Source: Draconibacterium orientale
GTDB lineage: Bacteria > Bacteroidota > Bacteroidia > Bacteroidales > JAADGE01
Assembly: GCA_020718265.1 (NCBI GenBank)
Contig: DYSM01000185.1
Location: 1-5,917, forward strand
Length of the DNA stretch: 5,917 nucleotides
Reading direction: 5' to 3'
Within the stretch, counting starts at the first letter, position 1. Each line of letters starts with the position of its first letter. The notes below the pieces were generated by a model that was not told the origin of the DNA, did no database searches, and saw only the letters and a program-made list of their open reading frames with translations. Positions 1 through 5,917 of the stretch are shown piece after piece. A program made the position numbers and the translations under genes.

Positions 1-1786
1 GGTTTGTAACATTTGACATTGCACCGGTAACCGTTGTTGTCGGGTCGGTTGCATTAGCAAAAACACCGGCACCTGCGGACACTGTCCAAATTCCTGTTCC
101 GCCGATACCCAACGGGTCATTACCACCGACGGCAAAAGGTTCGGCACACACTTCTGCGGGTGCACTTGCCCAAGCCAAAGTCGGACCGTAATAATTTATG
201 GTAACTTGGTCGGTGGATTCCGGACACGTTCCGTTTGAAATGTGCCATGTAAACAAGTTGGCTCCGACTTGCAAATTTGCTACTGTAGGATTCGGGACGT
301 TCGCATTGGGTGCGAATGTAACCGCCGGAACCGAACACGTCCAATACCCTGCCTCACTCGGGTCAGTTGCGTCTTTGGGAACAGCGGCAAGCGCATACGT
401 TCCGGTGCAACTTGTGCTCGGGTCGGTTGTTGTTATTGTAGCTGTTGATGGGGCATTGTTTTGAACAGATGTTGTAGCAGAAACCGAACATCCTGCCACA
501 GTAACTGTCCAAGTGTACTGATTTTGAATATTTCTCAAAGAACCTGTTACTGTTGTGGTCGGGTCGGTTGCAAGCGCGAAAACACCTGCACCGGTCGAAA
601 CTGTCCACTGTCCGGTACCGCCGAGTAAAGTCGGGTCGTTACCTTGAATTGTAAACGGTTCGGCACAAATTTCAGCCGTAGCTATGGCAGTTGCATAAAC
701 TTCGAGCGTAGTAATGTTTGCAATGTCAAACGCCGAGCACGTTTCTTTGGTTACCGTCCAACGGAAGGTATTCAAATTTGAGTTTAAGCCGGAAACAGTT
801 GTAGAAAAGATATTCTGGTTTGCGATTACTGCTCCGGGGGCAGCTTCAACTGTCCAAAGACCTGTTGCATTGTATAGTGCAGGGTCATTACCAACGAGTG
901 AGCCGTTGGTTCCGCAAATATCGGCAACATCAATTGTTGTAGCTTCGACAGAGTTGTTAATAATCACAACATCATCATAAGCCGAACAAATTCCGTTAGA
1001 CACAGTCCAACGGAACACTTGATTATTGTTTGGATAAACGCCGATGTCCATCCCGGACACTTCCGTATTATATAAGGTGTTATCAACAAAGACACCGGAG
1101 CCGTCCATGACAGTCCAAGTTCCGGTAAAACCTAATGGCGCAGGAGTTGCGTTTAATTGTATCGTGTTTAAGGCACAAGCTGTATCTTGGGAACCAGCAT
1201 TTACAGGAAATGGTGTATTGTTTGTAACAACTAAATTATCGGTGGTTACACATCCTCCGTTTGTTACTGTCCATATAAGGGTATTATCGCCAAGTTCTAA
1301 ACCAGACACAGAAGAAGTCGCACTTGTGGGATCGGAAAAAGCGACAGTCGGGTGTGCCGGAGCAGTCCATTGACCTGTTCCGGGTGTGGGGTTTCCGGCA
1401 AGTAATGAAGCTACGGAACAAGCATTCGGAATATCAATTCCGGCATAAGCTTGGATTTTTTGGCTTACGACTACGATTTGTTCTTTACAAATCTCAACGC
1501 CTGTGGCTGTTGTCGTAACAGTCCAAATGAAGGTATTATCACCTAAATCAAGGGTTTGAACATGCGTTATCCGATTATTCGGTATCATAATCTGTGCACC
1601 ACCTGTTGTGGTCCATGTTCCGCTTGTTCCGCCCCCGAGTACGGGGGCTTGCAAATCCGCTCCATCGCAGTCTTGTGCTGTAATAACTAACGGAAGACAC
1701 TGTGCTTCAAGAGCTTGCTGTCCTGAAACAATGAAAAGTGCGACAGCAATTGTAGCACTTAACAGTTTGATTTTCAATTTCCCCAC
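1..1786 (-). CDS. Secreted protein of tandem Ig/PKD-like repeats, 5' part only (runs off the left edge)
   Basis: An uninterrupted reading frame of 595 codons continues past position 1, so the C-terminus is missing. With GTG at 1786 the product begins MGKLKIKLLS, followed by a hydrophobic stretch and LEA|Q, a plausible signal peptidase I site near residue 28. The rest is seven repeats of about 83 residues: roughly 33-108, 111-190, 193-278, 279-363, 364-445, 446-532 and 533 onward. Most carry a Cys near the start (C40, C123, C204, C291, C374, C460, C547), a G-x-W-T core (W58, W140, W224, W311, W394, W482, W567), a TTVTG-like strand, and an (F/L)xWTV...C ending (C100, C179, C267, C350, C433, C521). 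The paired cysteines probably form one disulfide per domain in the periplasm or outside the cell. Repeat 6 has an extra Cys (C484). Such arrays are common in Bacteroidota surface and gliding-associated proteins, which often end in a type IX sorting domain; that would lie outside this window. Ligand and function are unknown. Confidence 0.9.
   Translation of the reverse strand, partial: MGKLKIKLLSATIAVALFIVSGQQALEAQCLPLVITAQDCDGADLQAPVLGGGTSGTWTTTGGAQIMIPNNRITHVQTLDLGDNTFIWTVTTTATGVEICKEQIVVVSQKIQAYAGIDIPNACSVASLLAGNPTPGTGQWTAPAHPTVAFSDPTSATSSVSGLELGDNTLIWTVTNGGCVTTDNLVVTNNTPFPVNAGSQDTACALNTIQLNATPAPLGFTGTWTVMDGSGVFVDNTLYNTEVSGMDIGVYPNNNQVFRWTVSNGICSAYDDVVIINNSVEATTIDVADICGTNGSLVGNDPALYNATGLWTVEAAPGAVIANQNIFSTTVSGLNSNLNTFRWTVTKETCSAFDIANITTLEVYATAIATAEICAEPFTIQGNDPTLLGGTGQWTVSTGAGVFALATDPTTTVTGSLRNIQNQYTWTVTVAGCSVSATTSVQNNAPSTATITTTDPSTSCTGTYALAAVPKDATDPSEAGYWTCSVPAVTFAPNANVPNPTVANLQVGANLFTWHISNGTCPESTDQVTINYYGPTLAWASAPAEVCAEPFAVGGNDPLGIGGTGIWTVSAGAGVFANATDPTTTVTGAMSNVTN
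2..1690 (-). repeat. Seven tandem ~83-residue Ig/PKD-like repeats within the left-hand gene
   Basis: Translation gives seven successive domains sharing the order Cys, GxWTV, TTVTG, WTV, Cys. Divergence is high between most copies, but repeats 5 and 7 are close: both contain the run AEPF, a GNDP turn, GGTG-x-WTVS, GAGVFA and ATDPTTTVTG. The last repeat is cut by the window edge. This is protein-level tandem duplication inside one gene and not a separate genetic element. Confidence 0.88.
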
Positions 1787-1939
1787 AATTGTATGTATTA
1801 TATTAATACCCTATTTTTTTACTTTAAAAACGAAATTATTTCCTTTGAAATAAAATTCTTTAACCTTAAGACTTAAAAAAATGCAAAAATGTTGCACCGT
1901 TTTTTAAATTTTGATGAAAATAATTTAATCTTCCGTTTT
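1787..1939. other. AT-rich intergenic gap between the two secreted-protein genes
   Basis: The 153-bp gap holds part of the stop-codon hairpin and a 7-bp inverted repeat. I see no good match to the Bacteroidota promoter pattern (TTG, then TAnnTTTG after about 17-23 bases) at a useful distance from the downstream start. There is also no Shine-Dalgarno. Co-transcription from the upstream gene is therefore plausible but unproven. No small gene is supportable here. Confidence 0.6.
1836..1853 (-). other. Perfect 7-bp inverted repeat in the gap between the two genes
   Basis: The minus-strand sequence has TTATTTC and GAAATAA separated by the 4-base loop AAAG, followed downstream by TTTCGTTTTT. It could be a small AT-rich terminator or a protein-binding palindrome 50 bases before the left-hand gene. 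The stem is almost all A-T, so a chance palindrome in AT-rich DNA is a real alternative. Confidence 0.25.
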
Positions 1940-1952
1940 CTACGGAAAATTA
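1926..1952 (-). terminator. Hairpin over the stop codon of the large gene, possible terminator
   Basis: An 11-bp stem (positions 1942-1952 pairing with 1926-1936, one G-U pair) encloses a 5-base loop at 1937-1941. Its core is TTCCGT/ACGGAA. The TAG stop (1942-1940) lies at the top of the stem and in the loop. Downstream on the transcript the sequence is AT-rich with a short, interrupted U run (TTATTTTC), which is weak for intrinsic termination. It could equally stabilise the 3' end or act as an attenuator between the two genes. Confidence 0.4.
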
Positions 1953-4900
1953 TAACTTACCGTTATTGTTACTCCGGCATTTGTTACAACTTTTGACGTA
2001 TGATTATATAAATCTGCACCTCTTGCGTTTATTCCGTTTAAGGTATTTCCGCTGATGAGCACATTTGTCAGAGTTAAATCTGTATTTGTAATTGAAACAC
2101 CTGCACCGTAATTTCCGGATGTATTATTTTGAATTTTTACACCCGATGCCACTGTTCCGTTAATTATTAAATCTGAATCATCGGAACAAATTCCGCCGCC
2201 TCTATAAGTATCGGACGTATTATTTTGGATGATTGTATTTGGTCCTTCGATGGTTACAACGGAATTATTGCCGATATAGATTCCTGCTCCGGAAGATCCG
2301 TGGTTATTATTGATAGCTAATGTGTTATTTTCAATATGTAAATTTTTCAAAATAGGACTCGATTGCGTGCAATAGATGCCGCCTCCGTAATATGCTGAAC
2401 CGGGTGCATGTATGGTTGTTGTGGACGGATGTCCTATTCTGCCGGTGCCGTTTGTGAGGGTAAATCCATTTAAGGTCGGACTTCCGCCTGCATCGACTGT
2501 TACTACTGACCCCGATGCGCCGCCGTCAATGACGACTAAACTCGGATCGGCAGGATTTCCTTCTATTTCTATGGATTTTCCATTTGTATTAATATTTTCA
2601 GAATATGTTCCGTTTGAAACAATAATTTTATCGGTTGCCGTTGCAGCATCAATTGCATCTTGAATCGTAGGATAATCAGCCGGAACATAGATGAATCGAG
2701 ATGCGACTTCAATAACAAAGTCTTGTTGCGAAGTCAAAGCGCCATCGCTCACTTGAAGAGTTACATTATGAAAGCCGACATTCAAATCCGTAGGTGTGCC
2801 TGAAAGTGTAGCACTTCCGTTTCCAAGATTCGTAAAAGTTAGCCAAGCCGGTAAAACCGGACAGGTTATGGTTAAGGCTGCCGGAGCGTTATCAATATCT
2901 GTGCAACCAATGTTGTATGTGTAAACATGCGTTGCTTTTGCAGTAGTTAAAGCTGTAGATACAAATGTTGGTGCATCGTTGACCGCTGAAATCGTTACAT
3001 TTACAGTTATATCATCAAATAGCAAACCGTCTGAAACTCTGACAACGAACGCATCGGCACCGTTATAGTTCGCATTTGGTGTATATGTGATTGCCTGTGT
3101 CTGCGGATTTGGGGTTGATGTCGAAGCTCCAACGCTTGCAGTTCCGTTTGTTGCGGCAGTTTGGATTGACCATGTTAAATTTTCAATATCCAAATCAATC
3201 GCTGATAAATTTAAAGTGAACGGCGTAGGTGCGCTGTCTTCCGACATCAATACCGCCTTTGGTCCCGGATTATCTGTAGTCGGCGGATAAGGCAATGTTA
3301 CAAATTGCGGCGGGTTGTTCGTTTCGTAAGCACCGATATCTACCACTCCCCTAACTCTTTTCAAGGATGCAAAATCTTCGTCCGACGGAAAATCACCTGC
3401 AACGGTTGCAGCATTTCCGGCACCGATACAAGGCGATGTTCCTACTTGTATATTTAAAGTTCCGTCAAGGAGCGGATCTGCATTAATATTTGTTCCTCCT
3501 GTATAGTTTGCGGCGGTATAACTTGCCCCTGAACCCGGACCGGCAAAAGCTCCATTTGCTCCGGAAACATCGCAATTGCTAAAAAACGGGTCGCTTCCGG
3601 TATCTGCCAAATAGACTTGTGCGCCTGTTCCGGTATTTCCCCACAAAATGGTATTTCTTAATCTTGGGTCGCTGTTATTACACGTAATACCGCCGCCATT
3701 TACGGCTTGGTTATTGGCTATTGTAATATTCAAAATATCGTAGGAGCCGGGATTGTATCCGTTATTAAAATAAAAGCCGCCGCCGTCGCCGGTCGAAATA
3801 TTGGAATAAACGAGTGTATTTTGAATTAAGGGACGCGGGGCACTTTCGATAAAAAAACCGGCACCTTTAGCTGATGTATTTCCGTAAACGGAGGATTTGT
3901 TGAAACGCGGAGTTGTATTTGCACCTTCCATATAAATTCCGCCGCCTTCCAGAGTAGAAGTATTATCAAAAATACTAATTCCGTTTAAAAAAGTAGCATC
4001 GCTGCTGCCACGTATTGCGAGTCCTCCGCCTCTGGGAGAGGAATTTGCTGAAATTGTATTTCCGGCATTAAATACAGGATCGACATCAGAAGTCAAATAA
4101 ACACCGCCGCCATACGTTGAAGATGTGTTTGTTGTAAATTGATTTGAAGTTAAAGTTGCCAAAGAATTTGCTAAATAAATTCCGCCGCCATAGCCTGCGG
4201 TAGCAAATCCGCCGTCTAAGGCATCATTGTTAGAGAACGTATTTGATGCGAGTGTCGGTCCGACTAAATTCACATTGTGATTCCCGTCTATGTATATTCC
4301 GCCGCCGTATCCGTAAGAATCCGCGTAAGCTGTTACGGTATTATTGTTAAATGTATTTGAACTGACATTAATATCGCATTGATATGCCGAAACGCCGCCG
4401 CCGAAGCGTATAGCGGTATTATCGGACATTGTATTTGCGGAAACAACAGAACTGCTTCTGTAAAAATATATCGCGCCGCCTTCGCCGCAAGTTGTTCCGG
4501 TTCCGATTGTTTTTGCCTGATTAAGCGTTATTGTATTTCCGGAAATTGAGCTATTTTGTCCGTCCATATAAACAGCTCCTCCGTATCCGCTGCCTGTAAA
4601 CGCTCCGTTTCCTTGTGCGATATTACTCGATATGGTATTGCTAACGATTCCGGGTCCGGTGGATTGCATGTAAATAGCACCGCCTCTACCTGTGCTGTTC
4701 GCCTTTGCTTCGGCAATATTTGAATTAAGTGTATTTCCGGAAATATTTGCTGCATAAGCTGATGAGTTAGAGAAAATACCGCCGCCGTTTACCGCTTTAT
4801 TAAAACTTATCGTGTTGTTCGTGATTGTTGGGTTTGAAGCTCCCGTAACATAAACGCCGCCGCCGTAGGAACTTGTTGCAACAAAAGCCGTATTGTTCGT

Positions 4901-5656
4901 TATGGTGCATAAGTTTAGAGTCGGATTTGAGCCTGTAATATGAAAACCGCCGCCTTCTTCTTCGCAGATATTAAGATTTACGACACAACTTGTAAACGTA
5001 GGTGCCGAATTTGTAGTAACATAAACGCCGCCGCCGTCGTCCACTGTGAAATTATTTTCGATAGTACAATCGGAAAACGCGGCTCCTGAGTTTTCTAAAT
5101 ATACCCCGCCGCCGTTATCGTCGGCGCGGTTGTTGATAATTCTGCAATTTCTTATTGTCGGCGAGGCATTTTGTAAAAAAACGCCGCCGCCGTCATTTTC
5201 AGTGTCTGCCCAGCCTTCCGTGATTGTAAATCCGTCGATTATTGCAGTATTTGTAACTGTTCCGGCATTGCTGTAAATAACATGGTATGAGTTAGTTGCA
5301 TCAAATACGGCATTATTATCAACATCGCCGCTGAGTATCGTAACGTTCACAACATAATCACGCATGGCAAACGTGGGCGAGCCTACTGCCGGAAATCCGC
5401 CATAGATAGCAACGCCGTTTTTAGGACGAAATTCATCTGTTTGTAAAACTCCGGGCTTATATGTTCCGGCTGCCACCCATATTTCCTGCCCGGAAACGGC
5501 AGCGGTGATAGCCGTTTGCAAATTTGTATAAGCATTTGCCCACGAAGTGCCGTTGTTAGCACCTGAGGCAGAAGCATTTACATAAATTTGACCATTTAGC
5601 GCAACAGTGCTGAACAGTGCAAATAAGGTTGAACATATAAATATTTTCGACTTCAT
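1940..5656 (-). CDS. Large secreted protein with two parallel beta-helix domains separated by cadherin-like and Ig-like modules
   Basis: Complete 1238-residue protein, probably extracellular or surface-attached; its ligand or substrate is unknown. Residues 1-22 form a Sec signal peptide (K2, K4, a hydrophobic stretch, likely cleavage near G22/Q23). Residues 24-780 form a right-handed beta-helix of the pectate-lyase-like type: an N-terminal cap with IYVNASASG, about 18 rungs marked GGG(V/I)Y, and a closing SPCIGAG...VDIGAYE segment like that of choice-of-anchor Q proteins. Residues 782-897 resemble a cadherin/VCBS-type module (YTPNANYNGADAF, VNDAPTF). Residues 898-985 resemble a putative-Ig (He_PIG) module (LPAWLTF, LSGTPT). 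Residues 988-1238 start a second helix (YVPADYPTIQDAIDAA) with four more glycine-marked rungs. The ATG at 5656 is directly followed by the signal peptide; the leader is A-rich without a Shine-Dalgarno, normal for Bacteroidota. There is no recognisable type IX sorting domain at the C-terminus. Polysaccharide-lyase activity is possible for such folds, but I see no catalytic motif. Domain architecture is secure; function is not. Confidence 0.95.
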   Translation of the reverse strand: MKSKIFICSTLFALFSTVALNGQIYVNASASGANNGTSWANAYTNLQTAITAAVSGQEIWVAAGTYKPGVLQTDEFRPKNGVAIYGGFPAVGSPTFAMRDYVVNVTILSGDVDNNAVFDATNSYHVIYSNAGTVTNTAIIDGFTITEGWADTENDGGGVFLQNASPTIRNCRIINNRADDNGGGVYLENSGAAFSDCTIENNFTVDDGGGVYVTTNSAPTFTSCVVNLNICEEEGGGFHITGSNPTLNLCTITNNTAFVATSSYGGGVYVTGASNPTITNNTISFNKAVNGGGIFSNSSAYAANISGNTLNSNIAEAKANSTGRGGAIYMQSTGPGIVSNTISSNIAQGNGAFTGSGYGGAVYMDGQNSSISGNTITLNQAKTIGTGTTCGEGGAIYFYRSSSVVSANTMSDNTAIRFGGGVSAYQCDINVSSNTFNNNTVTAYADSYGYGGGIYIDGNHNVNLVGPTLASNTFSNNDALDGGFATAGYGGGIYLANSLATLTSNQFTTNTSSTYGGGVYLTSDVDPVFNAGNTISANSSPRGGGLAIRGSSDATFLNGISIFDNTSTLEGGGIYMEGANTTPRFNKSSVYGNTSAKGAGFFIESAPRPLIQNTLVYSNISTGDGGGFYFNNGYNPGSYDILNITIANNQAVNGGGITCNNSDPRLRNTILWGNTGTGAQVYLADTGSDPFFSNCDVSGANGAFAGPGSGASYTAANYTGGTNINADPLLDGTLNIQVGTSPCIGAGNAATVAGDFPSDEDFASLKRVRGVVDIGAYETNNPPQFVTLPYPPTTDNPGPKAVLMSEDSAPTPFTLNLSAIDLDIENLTWSIQTAATNGTASVGASTSTPNPQTQAITYTPNANYNGADAFVVRVSDGLLFDDITVNVTISAVNDAPTFVSTALTTAKATHVYTYNIGCTDIDNAPAALTITCPVLPAWLTFTNLGNGSATLSGTPTDLNVGFHNVTLQVSDGALTSQQDFVIEVASRFIYVPADYPTIQDAIDAATATDKIIVSNGTYSENINTNGKSIEIEGNPADPSLVVIDGGASGSVVTVDAGGSPTLNGFTLTNGTGRIGHPSTTTIHAPGSAYYGGGIYCTQSSPILKNLHIENNTLAINNNHGSSGAGIYIGNNSVVTIEGPNTIIQNNTSDTYRGGGICSDDSDLIINGTVASGVKIQNNTSGNYGAGVSITNTDLTLTNVLISGNTLNGINARGADLYNHTSKVVTNAGVTITVSYNFP
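1943..2695 (-). other. Second, C-terminal parallel beta-helix domain of the large gene
   Basis: Residues 988-1238 restart a helix with a classic N-terminal cap: YVPADYPTIQDAIDAA, then IIVSNGTYSENI, the pattern seen at the start of pectinesterase- and NosD-like helices. Glycine-marked rungs follow at residues 1091, 1123, 1153 and 1184, with N-N turns between them. The chain ends at ITVSYNFP directly before the TAG. No sorting domain, membrane anchor or LPXTG-like motif follows. Fold is well supported; role unknown. Confidence 0.82.
2702..3313 (-). other. Cadherin-like plus putative-Ig linker domains inside the large gene
   Basis: Residues 782-897 run from NNPPQF through a DLDIENLTWSI strand and a YTPNANYNG turn to VRVSDG and VNDAPTF. 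That is the usual pattern of the bacterial cadherin-like/VCBS-type modules. Residues 898-985 (YTYNI, LPAWLTF, SGTPTD, LQVSDG, DFVIEVA) match the putative-Ig (He_PIG, dystroglycan-type) module. Both families are Ca-binding or structural beta-sandwiches, used as spacers or adhesion modules. They sit between the two helices and probably act as a hinge or stalk. The assignment is by recognised motif pattern and not by a profile search. Confidence 0.75.
3632..5239 (-). repeat. PbH1-type beta-helix repeat array (about 18 rungs) in the large gene
   Basis: Residues 140-675 contain regularly spaced glycine triplets followed by V/I/F and an aromatic, at residues 156, 182, 208, 235, 265, 291, 325, 359, 393, 419, 451, 490, 516, 543, 571, 598, 625 and 654. 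Most spacings are 26-30 residues, with three consecutive spacings of 34. Each rung also has an N-T-I or C-T-I strand and an N-N turn. In DNA the glycine turns appear on the plus strand as recurrent CCGCCGCC blocks, because GGC codons are reused. The pattern is that of parallel beta-helix repeats in secreted polysaccharide-binding or lyase-like proteins. Confidence 0.9.
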
Positions 5657-5917
5657 GGTCGTATTTTTTGAAATTCGGAACTCAAAAATGAAACAACATT
5701 TCCTACAAGACTCTTAAAAGAGCACATAAGTTGCATAAGCGCAAAAATAAAGATAAATTCTGTATCTGACTATAAACCTATTAATTTTTTGACAATTTTA
5801 TTAACACTTTTTTTAAAACGCTGCAAAATCTCGAAAAATTGTTCAATATTTGTGCATAAATATATAATGAGTCCGGTCTAAAAAGTCTGTTTTATTTTAG
5901 CTAAACAATCTATATGC
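5657..5917. other. AT-rich leader region upstream of the large gene; no gene seen
   Basis: These 261 bases have no credible reading frame, tRNA or RNA motif on either strand. They contain A/T runs and a small inverted repeat (CTCTT/AAGAG, positions 5711-5722) that would fall in the 5' leader. The 15 bases before the ATG are A-rich (CAAAAAATACGACC) without a Shine-Dalgarno, which is normal in Bacteroidota. The region should hold the promoter of the large gene; no end of a preceding gene is identifiable. Confidence 0.6.
5748..5776 (-). promoter_or_regulatory. Weak candidate Bacteroidota-type promoter for the large gene
   Basis: On the minus strand TATCTTTA (5755-5748) matches the -7 consensus TAnnTTTG except for the last base. 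TTTA (5776-5773) lies 17 bases upstream, in place of the expected TTTG or TTG. This would give a leader of roughly 85 bases. A competing pair is TTTG (5827-5824) and TAAAATTG (5800-5793), spaced 23 bases. Neither is a full match and the DNA is AT-rich, so the choice is uncertain. Confidence 0.22.

Noticed and set aside
1697..1786. Lipoprotein signal at the N-terminus of the left-hand protein (Cys at residue 30)
   Set aside because: The residues before C30 are LEAQ, with Gln at -1 where a lipobox needs Gly, Ala or Ser. Signal peptidase I cleavage after LEA fits better.
1779..1820. TATAAT-like and TACAATTG sequences just before the left-hand gene as a promoter
   Set aside because: TACAATTG overlaps the GTG start, and no TTG/TTTG box lies 17-23 bases upstream. 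The TATAAT-like match is not the Bacteroidota consensus and is expected by chance in this AT-rich gap.
198..1853. Several plus-strand open frames of 64-109 codons (for example 714-980, 1044-1373, 1608-1853)
   Set aside because: They are antisense to the 595-codon minus-strand frame, which has a signal peptide and seven regular domains. Their own translations show no domain, composition or start signal that supports a gene.
1787..1960. The large gene being frameshifted, with a lost C-terminal sorting domain in the gap
   Set aside because: The gap can encode at most about 50 residues, is AT-rich low-complexity sequence, and has frequent stops. No frame shows sorting-domain-like sequence.
3632..5239. 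Regular CCGCCGCC blocks resembling a CRISPR-like or tandem DNA repeat
   Set aside because: The blocks are GGC glycine codons of beta-helix turns, in frame, with variable spacing and no constant-length spacers or full-length identical repeats.
4528..5577. Shorter frames inside the large gene (minus 4528-4755, minus 5383-5577, plus 5046-5276)
   Set aside because: All overlap the well-supported beta-helix coding frame and give low-quality translations. Open shadow frames are expected in a repetitive, stop-poor gene.

Overview
The window reads as part of a Bacteroidota chromosome, probably of the Bacteroidia/Flavobacteriia type. The evidence is two neighbouring genes for very large secreted repeat proteins. 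Their domain styles (glycine-rich parallel beta-helix, Cadherin-like/putative-Ig modules, and tandem Ig/PKD-like repeats of the 'GTWTV ... NTFRWTVSNGxC' kind) are typical of surface proteins in that phylum. The leader regions are AT-rich and lack Shine-Dalgarno sequences, which fits. No taxonomic marker gene is present, so the assignment rests on protein style alone.

Both genes lie on the minus strand and are best read from right to left. Positions 5657-5917 are an AT-rich leader without a gene. Positions 5656-1940 encode a complete 1238-residue protein. It has a signal peptide, a long parallel beta-helix of about 18 glycine-marked rungs ending in a 'choice-of-anchor Q'-like segment, a cadherin-like domain, a putative-Ig domain, and then a second, shorter beta-helix that runs to the stop codon. 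Positions 1787-1939 are an AT-rich gap with a hairpin over the stop codon. From 1786 to the left edge runs the first 595 codons of a second secreted protein, open at the window end. It is built from seven tandem Ig/PKD-like repeats of about 83 residues, and its start codon appears to be GTG (or TTG).

The two genes are co-oriented and 153 bp apart, and both products carry export signals, so they may form a surface-protein locus. No enzyme active site, regulator, transporter or mobile element is visible, and no function beyond cell-surface or extracellular structure, adhesion or carbohydrate contact can be argued from sequence. The most notable points are the unusual domain order of the first protein, its cysteine-to-asparagine ladder, its block of 34-residue rungs, and a recent two-domain duplication in the second protein. 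I did not find a new defence, mobile or RNA system here.
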